Counted from the first letter of the stretch, positions 1 to 7,161 are shown. The stretch is 8,720 nucleotides of DNA from an uncultured Oscillospiraceae bacterium (GCA_910579155.1 CAJTTS010000120.1:1-8720), one strand, 5' to 3'. Translations and numbers: made by a program. Notes: generated by a model not told the origin, from the sequence alone.

Positions 1-3000
1 GCACAATGCCGTTCTGCGTCAGGGTGCTGGTGCCGATCACGCCGTCCAGCCCCACCTCGCAGCCAGCGGCGGTGGTGATGCGGAACTCAGCGCCGGAAAG
101 GGGCGCATTGGTGGCGCTGTCCCGTTTCTGCACGATCAGTTTTCCCTTCGGCTGGTTTTTGAAGGTGAGGGTGACCGTCCGGCCCTCCTTGATCTGGATG
201 GCCTGGCTCTGTGTGTCGATGATGAAGCCCGGAGGGGCCTGCACCTCGGTGACGATCACGCTCTTGCCGGGCTTCAGCCCCTCGATGCGGATCTCGCCCT
301 TCTCGTCGGTGCGGTAGATGCCGTTGCTGTCGCCGATCACCGTACCGTCCGCGTAAGTGATCTTAAACTCCGCGTTTTGCAGGGTAATGCTGGGATTTGT
401 GGCGCAAACCTTCCTCACCAGAAGGAGGCCGTCCGGCATATTGTCGAAGCGGACTGTGATGACACTCTGTTCCCCGTTGTCCGCCAGATAGACCGTTTCG
501 GAGGAATTGATGATGGAATAGCCATCGGCGGGGTCCACCTCCTCGATAACGTAGGCCCCGGGCTCCAGCCCGGTCCACATGGCCACGCCATTTTTGCCCG
601 TCACTTTCTGCCCGATCACGGTGCCGCCCGTGCCGCTGGTCCCCGCCAGATACCGCAGCTGGAAGGTGCAGCCAGCCAGGGCTTCGCCGGTGACAGAGTC
701 ATATTTTTCGACAATGATACAGTTTTTCGGGGTGTTTTCAAAGGTAACGGTATGGGTTTCGCCCGCTTTCAGGTAGATATCCTGGGTATCGGGCTGCTTG
801 ATGGTGAAGCCGGGGGCGGGCTCCAGCTCCTTGATACGGTACCAGCCGGTGTCGATGTGCTCCAGCACGATCTCGCCGCTGGCGTTGGTCTGGAACACGC
901 CCAGGTCGTTGAGCTCGCCGGTGATGGTGTCGTCGCTGCCCCGCCACACCTGGAACTTGACATGCTCGATGGGGCTGTGGGTGATGCTGTCCACCTTCAG
1001 CACCTTCAAGGTGGGCTTGATGATGTTGGTGAGTTCGATGGTGGTGGTGTGGTTGGGCTCCAGCTGCACCACATGGACGGTGTCGTCATGGACATAGTTG
1101 GGAGCCGGGGTCACCTCGTAGACCTTGTAGGCTCCGGGCCGGAGGTTTTCCCAGAAAATCACGCCGTCCTTATCCGTCTGGCGCTGGTCGCTGAAGCCGC
1201 CGTCCACCTCCTCAATTTTGAAGGTGGCCCCCGGAATGGGCTTGTTGGTCTGGGTGTCGCGCTTCACCAGCCGGACGCCGGGGAGCTTGGAGTTGACGAA
1301 GTCAACCACCACGTCCTTGTCCTTCTCCGCATCGATCCAGACGGTTTTGCGGTTGTTGGAATCCAAAATGTAGGGCTTGGGCACGTCCGTCTCGGTGATC
1401 TCATAGCACCCGCTGGGCATGGACTCCAGCACGGCCTTGCCGTCCGCGCCGGTGACCACGTCGTTCTCATAGCCCAGGTTCACGCCCCGGATGTGGAAGC
1501 TCGTGCCGGGGATGGGATCGCCTGTCTCAGCGTCCCGTTTCTGAATGGTCAGGCTGCGCTTGTGGTGGTTCATTTTCGTGACCACAATGGTCTGTTCCCC
1601 CTGGAGGTCCTCGGCCTCCACATGGACGCCCACCGGGGAACGGTCACAGTCGAAGCCAGCGGGGGCGGACACCTCACGGAACTGATAGTAGCCCTCGGTG
1701 ACGTTGGACACGGTGATGGTGCCGTCCGCCTGAGTCTCCTCGGTGCCGATCACCTGACCGTCCCGGAGAATCACGAAAATGGCCCCGGCCAAAGGCTGAC
1801 CGTTTTCATCCACTTTCTTGAGCTGGACCTTGACCTTGGAGCTGTTCTCAAAAATTAAGGAAATATCATGCTCCCCGTCCCATACAAAGGGCCGCTTGAC
1901 TTTGCTCACATCGGAGCTGAGAATGTAGCCCTCGGGCGGGGTGATCTCTTCCGCGATGTAGCTTCCTGTGGGCAGCTTCCCGAAATCCAGGTCTGCTTTC
2001 GAGATGTAGCCGCCGTCCCCGGTGGTGTACTCGCTTGTGAAGCTGCCGCCGTCGTCCAGCTTGACAGAGGTGATGCGGATGACCGCTCCCGCGATCCCCT
2101 TGGTGGGGTCGTCCGCGTCAACTTTCCTGATAGAACCGTCGCCATCATCGGGGATATCCGGCTCATTGAAAAAAGTGAATACACTGTTGGCGGAGCCGTT
2201 GGGCAGGACGGTCACCAGCTGGGAGGCGGTCTGGGCCACGTAGCCCTCGGGCACGGCCTCCTCGGTGATCATGTACTGGCCTGCGGTGAGGTTGTCCGCC
2301 TCTTTGGTCAGGGTAATGGTACCGTCTGCGCCGGTCTGGCGGGTGACGGAGAAGGCGGCGGGGTCGTTGGCGTTCTCGATTTTGAAGGTCACCCCGGCCA
2401 TGGGCTTGTTGGTGCCCGCCTCCAGCTTCTTCACCGTAAGCCGCACGGTGTCGATGGTGGGCTCCTCGGGGTCCGGCACCGCGATCAACAGCCGCTGCAT
2501 GGGGACGCCGGACTGGCCCGCCAGCTTCCAGGGCTGGGATTTATCCCACTCGTAGGTCCACAGGTGGTAATTGAGATAATTCTCCGGGTGGTCCATTACC
2601 GAATTGACCCCGGCTGCGATGTAGTCATAGGCGGAGTTGCCGGTGACACCGCCGTCCGAGCTGTCGATGATGCTGTGGGTACCGATTTTACTCCAGTCCT
2701 TGATGAAGGAGGACTGGCCGTAGGTCTCGTGGTACAGCTTCATGGCAGCCACAAATTCCTCTGCGGCCTGCTCGATGAAGCCCTCTCGGTCCGAATTCAC
2801 ATCCTTGATGATGCTGTGCTCATAGTACCAGGACATAGCCTGAGCGACCATGAACCAGATGTCGGACCAGTAGTTGTTCCAGTGCTCCAGGCCGATGGCG
2901 TCGCCCGCCTCGGTGAAGTCGCCGTAGGTGTGGGAGTAGACATAGGTGAGCAGTACCTTCAGCGAGGCGCTGTTCACCTCCTCCTGGAAGTTCCACTTCT

Positions 3001-3307
3001 GGCCATTGGCGGCGGGACCCAGGGTGCCCTTCTGGTAGGCGCACAGGGCGCGGACCGGGGCGTCCAGGCCGGGGACCGTGACCTGCTCGTCGAACACATA
3101 GGGCAGGCCCACGTTGTTGATGACGCTGCTGGCCGCTTTGTAGCGGACGGAGCGCCCGCCAATCTTCATGTAGTCCGAGGACCGCTGGGTGATGCTGGCC
3201 GGAGCGGAGGACAGTCCGGCGGCGAAGGCGGACAAGGGCAGGACGCCCAGGACGCACACCAGCGCCAGCAGCAGGCTGACGGCGCGTTTCATGATGTTGT
3301 TTTTCAA
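1..3307 (-). CDS. Secreted thioester-domain / multi-Cna-B surface adhesin, 3' end beyond window
   Basis: 1102 codons are visible without a stop and the gene continues past base 1. A TTG start at 3307 is chosen because GGAGGG lies 6 nt upstream; the ATG at 3292 would be 21 nt from it. Residues 1-30 are a signal peptide ending in an SAFA-AG type site. Residues about 35-275 look like a thioester domain: Cys89 (motif ALCAYQKG) and Gln156 (motif MVAQAMSWYY) match the Cys and [hydrophobic]QxA pair that form the covalent bond in this family. Then come eight complete Cna-B (SpaA-type) domains and the start of a ninth, each 88-105 residues. All eight keep the Lys near the first strand, the Glu of the YxIxExxxPxGY motif and the closing Asn, so each could form an intramolecular isopeptide bond. 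A sortase signal, if present, is outside the window. Predicted role: extended cell-surface stalk that attaches covalently to a target; the target is unknown. Confidence 0.93.
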   Translation of the reverse strand, partial: MKNNIMKRAVSLLLALVCVLGVLPLSAFAAGLSSAPASITQRSSDYMKIGGRSVRYKAASSVINNVGLPYVFDEQVTVPGLDAPVRALCAYQKGTLGPAANGQKWNFQEEVNSASLKVLLTYVYSHTYGDFTEAGDAIGLEHWNNYWSDIWFMVAQAMSWYYEHSIIKDVNSDREGFIEQAAEEFVAAMKLYHETYGQSSFIKDWSKIGTHSIIDSSDGGVTGNSAYDYIAAGVNSVMDHPENYLNYHLWTYEWDKSQPWKLAGQSGVPMQRLLIAVPDPEEPTIDTVRLTVKKLEAGTNKPMAGVTFKIENANDPAAFSVTRQTGADGTITLTKEADNLTAGQYMITEEAVPEGYVAQTASQLVTVLPNGSANSVFTFFNEPDIPDDGDGSIRKVDADDPTKGIAGAVIRITSVKLDDGGSFTSEYTTGDGGYISKADLDFGKLPTGSYIAEEITPPEGYILSSDVSKVKRPFVWDGEHDISLIFENSSKVKVQLKKVDENGQPLAGAIFVILRDGQVIGTEETQADGTITVSNVTEGYYQFREVSAPAGFDCDRSPVGVHVEAEDLQGEQTIVVTKMNHHKRSLTIQKRDAETGDPIPGTSFHIRGVNLGYENDVVTGADGKAVLESMPSGCYEITETDVPKPYILDSNNRKTVWIDAEKDKDVVVDFVNSKLPGVRLVKRDTQTNKPIPGATFKIEEVDGGFSDQRQTDKDGVIFWENLRPGAYKVYEVTPAPNYVHDDTVHVVQLEPNHTTTIELTNIIKPTLKVLKVDSITHSPIEHVKFQVWRGSDDTITGELNDLGVFQTNASGEIVLEHIDTGWYRIKELEPAPGFTIKQPDTQDIYLKAGETHTVTFENTPKNCIIVEKYDSVTGEALAGCTFQLRYLAGTSGTGGTVIGQKVTGKNGVAMWTGLEPGAYVIEEVDPADGYSIINSSETVYLADNGEQSVITVRFDNMPDGLLLVRKVCATNPSITLQNAEFKITYADGTVIGDSNGIYRTDEKGEIRIEGLKPGKSVIVTEVQAPPGFIIDTQSQAIQIKEGRTVTLTFKNQPKGKLIVQKRDSATNAPLSGAEFRITTAAGCEVGLDGVIGTSTLTQNGIV

Positions 3308-3313
3308 AGCATT

Positions 3314-3319
3314 CCCTCC
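3314..3319 (-). promoter_or_regulatory. Ribosome binding site that sets the adhesin TTG start
   Basis: GGAGGG on the minus strand, 6 nt before TTG at 3307. The only nearby ATG at that spacing is out of frame and meets TGA two codons later. The site directly follows the U-tract of the upstream hairpin, with no base between them. Confidence 0.8.
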
Positions 3320-3356
3320 AAAAAAGTTGAGGCCAGACCGCGTTTGCGGTCTGGCC
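3320..3356 (-). terminator. Terminator-like hairpin directly before the adhesin
   Basis: A perfect 11-bp stem (3331-3341 with 3346-3356, GGCCAGACCGC and its complement) closes a 4-nt loop. On the minus strand it is followed by TCAAC and then six T (3325-3320). It lies 35 nt after the stop of the CHAP-like gene and ends exactly at the adhesin ribosome site. It could terminate the upstream operon, act as an attenuator that must be read through to express the adhesin, or insulate the ribosome site. An A/T-rich stretch at 3365-3385 could hold a weak promoter, but no clear -35 is visible. Confidence 0.7.
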
Positions 3357-3391
3357 TGGTCGGTTTCATTTTATAATTGTTGCAATGGAAA

Positions 3392-4078
3392 TTACTCAGG
3401 GTATCGGGTATAGAGGATGAGCCCCGGCTGCTCCTCCAGCCACCAGCGGGGGTACTGCCCGCCCCAGTACGCTTTTTGGGTGGGGCCGCTGTCCGTGAAG
3501 GTGATGGTATCACCGGTTTTGCTCACCACCACGATCACATGACCGCCCAGGTCGTTGTCGTACTCCACCAGGTCGCCGGGCCGGAGCTGCTCCCAGCCGG
3601 GGTGGTCCACCCGCCGCCAGGGCAGGTCCCCGAAGGCGGCGTCGGAGCACAGGGTGGCCCATCCGGCACAGTTTCTGCCGCTGTAGTAGGGCCCGCCGCT
3701 GGTGGAGCGGAAGGGAGAGGGCCAGAGCGCGCCGTTGGGGTACCGCTCCCGCAGGGTGGCCAGCGCCACTTGGACGCTTTGTTCGGTGACGGTGGCGGAG
3801 GCTGGGGCTTCGCCGGTGTAGGGCTTACCGCTCTCCACTTGGACCGCGGCGCCGTCCCAGTAGACGTTGAAGCCCACGGCCTCGCCCACATCCCGGAGCT
3901 TGACGAAATTGTTGCCATGGATCTCATATGCCTCCATCTGGACCCGCTGTCCGTCCACATAGATGGGCTGGGTACTGAAGCTGGCGGTGAGACCGCTGGC
4001 CGCCTGGGCGGCAGAGCCGCACAGGGCCATGCCCGCGAACACGCCCACGGCGAAGGTGATAACTGTTCCTTTTTTCAT
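3392..4078 (-). CDS. Secreted stalk-domain plus CHAP/NlpC-like cysteine hydrolase
   Basis: 228 residues. The start at 4078 is chosen because AAAAAGGAGG ends 9 nt before it; the in-frame ATG at 4102 has no ribosome site. Residues 1-26 form a signal peptide (SAAQA-AS). Residues about 38-88 (IYVDGQ...NNFVKLRDVGEAVGF) match the stalk domain known from the N-terminus of copper amine oxidase and common in Firmicute surface proteins. Residues about 100-228 look like a CHAP or NlpC/P60-type papain fold: Cys137 in RNCAGWA, His180 in GGHVIVV, and Asp196 as a possible third polar residue; LRPGDLVEY is the usual strand before the His. Likely role: amidase or endopeptidase cutting peptidoglycan outside the cell, as conjugation-linked hydrolases do. 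It sits between the sortase (102-nt gap) and the adhesin. Exact family (CHAP, NlpC/P60 or amidase_6-like) is not settled. Confidence 0.8.
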   Translation of the reverse strand: MKKGTVITFAVGVFAGMALCGSAAQAASGLTASFSTQPIYVDGQRVQMEAYEIHGNNFVKLRDVGEAVGFNVYWDGAAVQVESGKPYTGEAPASATVTEQSVQVALATLRERYPNGALWPSPFRSTSGGPYYSGRNCAGWATLCSDAAFGDLPWRRVDHPGWEQLRPGDLVEYDNDLGGHVIVVVSKTGDTITFTDSGPTQKAYWGGQYPRWWLEEQPGLILYTRYPE

Positions 4079-4180
4079 AGCGTTTGGCCTCCTTTTTGTC
4101 ATGTTGGTACTGCTGACGCAACATTACCACAACAAGGGGCCGAAGTCGAATACTTTCGCCGAACAGTCCGCGCGGAGGTT

Positions 4181-5029
4181 TTACGCCTGCTCCACCCCAC
4201 GGACGCACCAGCGGTAGGCGGGCTGATCTTCCACGCAGGTGTAAAGGGTGATGCAGTTCTCGGTAGTAGAGGCCAGGCCGGAGGTGTCGGACACATCCAC
4301 CTTGGACACGCTGCTGACGGCGTAGGTCCGGGTGCCCAGGGCCCCGGTGAAGGTGATGACATCCCCAGTTTTCAGGGTGTGGATCTTGCCGAAATCGTTG
4401 CGGACACCCCGGTTGTGGCCCGCGATGGCGATGTTCCCGTTCCAGATGCTGGTGCCCTCGAAGTGGCCCGCGCCCTTCAGCAGCGGCGCGGAGCCGGTGC
4501 CCTCATACACACCTACTGTCAGGCCGATGGAGGGAATTTTGAGGGTGCCCAGGCTGCCGTTGGCCAGGTACATCCCATTGAATACGTCGGTGAAGGAGGC
4601 GCCGGGCCCGCCCGTAGAGCCACCGCCCACCGTGGGAAAGCCGGAGCTGTCCACGCTGACGCTGATGTCGGCGGCGGGATAGCCGCTGCCTGTGGCGCTG
4701 GTGGAGGTACCGCCGTTGGGATTCCCCACGCTGCCCACCTGGTTCACCAGACCGCCGTCCAGGGCCCCGGGGACCAGATTAGGCGTCAGGTACTCCCCGG
4801 AACCGGGCAGATAGCTGGTGGGAGTGCCGAAGCCGGGCGGGATCAGGGCGGTGTTCTTGGAGCGGTCCACGTTGGGGTTCTCCCACTCGTAGATGGTGTC
4901 GTCGCTGGTGGGCCGTCCGAACAGATAGTCGTCCGCGCCGTCGATGCTGTATTCCAAAGCGTGAGCGGGTGCCACATACAAGGCGCACAGCAGGACGGCG
5001 GACAGGATGGCGCTCAGTTTTCTTCTCAT
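4181..5029 (-). CDS. Sortase with N-terminal signal and long Gly/Ser/Pro linker
   Basis: 282 residues, ATG at 5029 with GAAGG 6 nt upstream, inside the end of the preceding gene; only 3 nt separate the two, so they are probably translationally coupled. Residues 1-24 are a signal sequence ending APAHA. Residues 25-145 are low-complexity, rich in Gly, Ser, Pro and Thr. The sortase fold occupies about 158-282: His205 in AIAGHNRG, Cys265 in ITLYTC and Arg273 in YRWCVRG are the expected catalytic His, Cys and Arg. The motif spacing recalls class D-type enzymes, but the class is not settled. Known role of the family: cutting a sorting motif and joining the protein to cell wall or to another pilin. 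The nearby Cna-B adhesin is the natural substrate. Odd: the hydrophobic N-terminus looks cleavable and there is no other membrane segment, so anchoring is uncertain. Confidence 0.88.
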   Translation of the reverse strand: MRRKLSAILSAVLLCALYVAPAHALEYSIDGADDYLFGRPTSDDTIYEWENPNVDRSKNTALIPPGFGTPTSYLPGSGEYLTPNLVPGALDGGLVNQVGSVGNPNGGTSTSATGSGYPAADISVSVDSSGFPTVGGGSTGGPGASFTDVFNGMYLANGSLGTLKIPSIGLTVGVYEGTGSAPLLKGAGHFEGTSIWNGNIAIAGHNRGVRNDFGKIHTLKTGDVITFTGALGTRTYAVSSVSKVDVSDTSGLASTTENCITLYTCVEDQPAYRWCVRGVEQA

Positions 5030-5032
5030 AGG

Positions 5033-5989
5033 TTACCTTCTTTCTCGAAATTTTTTGAGGGCAAACGCCCCGCCGATGGCCAGAATGAGCACCATGCCGC
5101 CGATCATCAGCGGGGTCTTGATCTCCGCCCAGTTGAAGGACGTGGAGGGCTCGTCAGGGTCAGCGGAGGAGCTGGGCTCGTCGGCCGCTGGCTTCTTGGA
5201 CGCCTCCGGGTCCTCCACGCTGCCGAAGGTGGCGGTGTAGGTCACCACCTGGCAGTCCGTTTTGGACACCTCTCCAACGTAATTGGCCGTGACAGTGTAC
5301 CCAGTAGCGTACCGGCTGGTGGCGCTGCCGGAGTAGCTGGCGGTGGCGGTGTAGTGGGTGGCCACGCCGCCCTCTCCGTCCGTACTCTCCGCACTGGACC
5401 ACTGCACGTCGGCCAGGGTCAGCGTCCGGCCCTTATCGGTGATGGTCTTGGGCACCAGCGAGACGTCGGCTTCAGACAAATTGGGATAGGTTCGGGTGGC
5501 GGACAGGGAGGTGGTCTTGCTGGCGTAGCCGTCCGTGGTGACTTGGACGCTGGTGTGGTCCAGCCGGAGGACGCCGGTGTAGCCGTCCTCCGTGGTGAAC
5601 TCCATCTCGCCCTCCAGCCGCTGGAGGATGGCGTCCATCTTGTCCGTGTCGCTGGCCAGGGTCACCGTCTCGGTGTGGGTCTGGGTGTCCACCCCCACCT
5701 CGTCCTTGCGCACCATGTCCAGCAGGTAGTACAGCCGCCCGTTCCGGGTGAAGTCCCCGGTGGGGATGCCGGAGGGGTCGTCTCCCAGGGAGAGCTGGTA
5801 CACCTTGTCGATGCGAAGCTCGTCCAGGGGGCCCGCCGTGTACTCCTCCACCTTGACGGGGTAGTAGCAGCTCCGCTCCGGCTCCTGGGAGGGCGGGGCG
5901 GACGGCTTGGGGGCCTCGGCGGCCAGGGCAGGGGTACACCCGGCCAGCGCCAGGGCCAGGGCGCACATTGCGGTGAAGATACGTTTCAT
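5033..5989 (-). CDS. Secreted protein with lipobox-like signal and C-terminal membrane anchor, unknown function
   Basis: 318 residues; start at 5989 chosen because AGAGG lies 10 nt upstream, while the ATG at 6010 has no clear site. The signal region ends LALALAGC (Cys18), a lipobox, but is followed at once by TPALAAEA, which also suits signal peptidase I. Residues about 35-255 form a soluble, beta-rich, Thr-rich ectodomain I do not recognise. Residues about 255-280 are an acidic Ser/Pro/Asp linker (PAADEPSSSADPDEPS). A single membrane helix (TPLMIGGMVLILAIGGAFAL) precedes a KKFRERR tail, giving an outside-facing protein. No LPXTG-like motif is visible before the helix. It starts 51 nt after the primase-like gene and is coupled to the sortase, so a scaffold, pilin-assembly or membrane-docking role is possible. 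It is not recognisably the DUF4366 protein often found in such elements. Confidence 0.82.
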   Translation of the reverse strand: MKRIFTAMCALALALAGCTPALAAEAPKPSAPPSQEPERSCYYPVKVEEYTAGPLDELRIDKVYQLSLGDDPSGIPTGDFTRNGRLYYLLDMVRKDEVGVDTQTHTETVTLASDTDKMDAILQRLEGEMEFTTEDGYTGVLRLDHTSVQVTTDGYASKTTSLSATRTYPNLSEADVSLVPKTITDKGRTLTLADVQWSSAESTDGEGGVATHYTATASYSGSATSRYATGYTVTANYVGEVSKTDCQVVTYTATFGSVEDPEASKKPAADEPSSSADPDEPSTSFNWAEIKTPLMIGGMVLILAIGGAFALKKFRERR

Positions 5990-6040
5990 TTGATTTTTTC
6001 CTCTTTCCATTTAGATTTGTTCCATAAATGTTATGTCACG

Positions 6041-6994
6041 TCACCGCCCCCTTTCCCGGGGCGGCCCGCGCTGCTGGAGATACTCGTTCCAATCCTTCCC
6101 GCTGGGCGGGACGCGGGCGGACACCTTCAGGCCCCGGCCCTCGTACACCGTCCGCAGCTTTTCCGCGGCCTCCCGGCCAGGGCCGTCGTTGTCCAGGCAC
6201 AGCACCACATGGTTCAGGTGGGGGTGGTCCTTCAGGTAGCGGTCCAGGGCAGCGGGGTACAGGCCGCACAGGGCCACGGCGTTGGACATCGCCTCCCGGT
6301 GGAGGGTGCAGAAGCTCATCAGGTCTATGGGGGCCTCAAAGACCAGCACCCAGGGGATGGCGGGGTCGCAGGTGATGGGGAAGGCCACGCTTTTGTCGCT
6401 GCCCAGCACGTCCCGCTTGAAGCTGGCGCCGTCCTTGTCGTAGGTGCCGCGTTTGCAGGCAAATTTGGGTTGACCATTGCCATCCCTGCCCACGAACACG
6501 GCGTTGTGGTACTTCTCGTCCTCGTACAGCAGGCCGGTGTTGAGGAACGCCCGGATGACTTGGGGGGCGATGCCCCGCTTGCGCAGGTAGCCGAACACAC
6601 GGCGGTTGTCCCCATTGGCCGGGGGCAGGGCGAACTCCGGTCGCTTTTCCTCCTCGGGGGGAGCCCTGGACCGCCTGTCCTCATCGGGGGCCCGGGCCTG
6701 TCCATTGAACTCCAGCAGGTAGTCCACCGCCTCCCGGAAGCCCTTCCCCTCAAATTCCTGGAGGAAGGTGATGGCGTCGCCGCCCGTTCCGTTGGAATAC
6801 CGCTTCCAGGTGCGGCGGTTTTTGATCATAAGGCTGTCCATCTCCCGGGTCGTGTAGTACCGCCCGACCCGCTTCATCTGATAGCCCAGGTGCTCCAGCA
6901 GGTCCGGCAGGTCGGTATTTTTGGCGGTCTCCATCTCCTCGTCTGTGAATTTCCAGAAGTCCTCCTGGTCTGTTCGCTGTCTCGTAACGCTCAC
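6041..6994 (-). CDS. CHC2/DUF3991-like and toprim primase-like mobile-element protein
   Basis: 317 residues if counted from GTG at 6994. Residues about 12-100 resemble the N-terminal part of element-borne primase-like proteins (LtrC / DUF3991 type: LLEHLGY, GRYYTTREMDSLMI, GGDAITFLQEF), a CHC2-derived fold, but the zinc-binding Cys/His set is absent here. A charged linker spans about 100-130. Residues about 215-300 are a toprim domain: Glu220 in VFEAPID and Asp268/Asp270 in LCLDNDGPG are the metal-binding set. The family is linked to priming or nicking steps during replication and transfer of conjugative elements; activity here is inferred. It leads the surface-protein operon. The start is uncertain: at the ideal 8-nt spacing from the strong ribosome site the codon is ACG (6985), not ATG; GTG at 6994 overlaps that site; the next ATG is at 6934. 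Confidence 0.85.
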   Translation of the reverse strand: MSVTRQRTDQEDFWKFTDEEMETAKNTDLPDLLEHLGYQMKRVGRYYTTREMDSLMIKNRRTWKRYSNGTGGDAITFLQEFEGKGFREAVDYLLEFNGQARAPDEDRRSRAPPEEEKRPEFALPPANGDNRRVFGYLRKRGIAPQVIRAFLNTGLLYEDEKYHNAVFVGRDGNGQPKFACKRGTYDKDGASFKRDVLGSDKSVAFPITCDPAIPWVLVFEAPIDLMSFCTLHREAMSNAVALCGLYPAALDRYLKDHPHLNHVVLCLDNDGPGREAAEKLRTVYEGRGLKVSARVPPSGKDWNEYLQQRGPPRERGR

Positions 6995-7001
6995 CTCCTT
7001 T
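6991..7001 (-). promoter_or_regulatory. Strong ribosome binding site of the primase-like gene, without a normal start codon
   Basis: AAAGGAGGTGA on the minus strand is a near-perfect anti-16S match. Counting 8 nt from GGAGG gives ACG at 6985, in frame with the gene. The GTG at 6994 lies inside the site itself. No ATG, GTG or TTG occurs in frame between 6992 and the ATG at 6934. Confidence 0.8.
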
Positions 7002-7020
7002 GGCCGAAACGCAAAACAGG

Positions 7021-7057
7021 CCGGGAGAGCGCCCCACAATTGGGGGCGTTCTCCCGG
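7021..7057 (-). terminator. Terminator-like hairpin between the control region and the primase operon
   Basis: Stem 7021-7035 with 7043-7057 is 15 positions (one G·U on the plus strand, one C·A on the minus strand), loop 7 nt. After one mismatched pair it can extend 5 more bp. On the minus strand it is followed by CCTGTTTTGCGTTT, an interrupted T-tract, and the primase ribosome site begins about 19 nt after the stem. It could end the transcript from the minus promoter at 7152-7160 or act as an attenuator. Confidence 0.6.
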
Positions 7058-7062
7058 GCTGT

Positions 7063-7161
7063 TCAGTAGTCTCGCTTTCGTTGTTTTGACGGTCCGGCAA
7101 AGCCTTTGACGGCCTGCCCTTTGCCTGGGTCGAATTGGTAATTCCTTGTTATGTATACCAT
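7063..7161 (-). CDS. Possible small basic protein or C-terminal gene remnant (32 residues)
   Basis: An ATG at 7161 opens a 32-codon frame ending TGA, with a natural-looking composition: QFDPGKGQAVKGFAGP followed by a basic tail SKQRKRDY. No ribosome site precedes the ATG, and the start overlaps the candidate minus-strand -10, so a separately translated gene is doubtful. The frame is open only to a stop at 7189-7191 upstream. The stop lies 5 nt before a terminator-like hairpin, as at a true gene end. It may be the tail of a gene whose front was lost when the element was assembled. Function unknown. Confidence 0.25.
   Translation of the reverse strand: MVYITRNYQFDPGKGQAVKGFAGPSKQRKRDY
7152..7160 (-). 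promoter_or_regulatory. Candidate extended -10 promoter facing the primase operon
   Basis: TGG-TATACA on the minus strand (TGn plus a 5/6 match). No good -35 at 16-18 nt; the site there reads TCCCCA. Initiation would fall near 7145, leaving a leader of about 150 nt that contains the 7021-7057 hairpin before the primase-like gene. Confidence 0.4.

Noticed and set aside
3290..3292. ATG start for the adhesin
   Set aside because: It is 21 nt from the ribosome site, while TTG at 3307 is at 6 nt and keeps the basic N-terminus of the signal peptide.
4100..4102. Upstream ATG for the CHAP-like gene
   Set aside because: No ribosome site precedes it. The internal ATG at 4078 has GGAGG at 9 nt and starts a normal signal peptide.
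5033..5150. LPXTG-type sorting signal in the membrane-anchored protein
   Set aside because: There is a helix and a basic tail, but no LPxTG, NPxT or similar motif before them.
6008..6010. Upstream ATG for the membrane-anchored protein
   Set aside because: No convincing ribosome site. AGAGG lies between it and the ATG at 5989, and the shorter form has a typical MKRIF signal start.
377..7069. Long plus-strand open frames (377-1858, 1868-3376 and 3377-7069, the last of 1230 codons)
   Set aside because: They are antisense shadows. The five minus-strand genes below them all share one frame, and GC-rich codons leave few stops opposite. The proteins are Gly/His/Val/Leu-rich without domains or ribosome sites.
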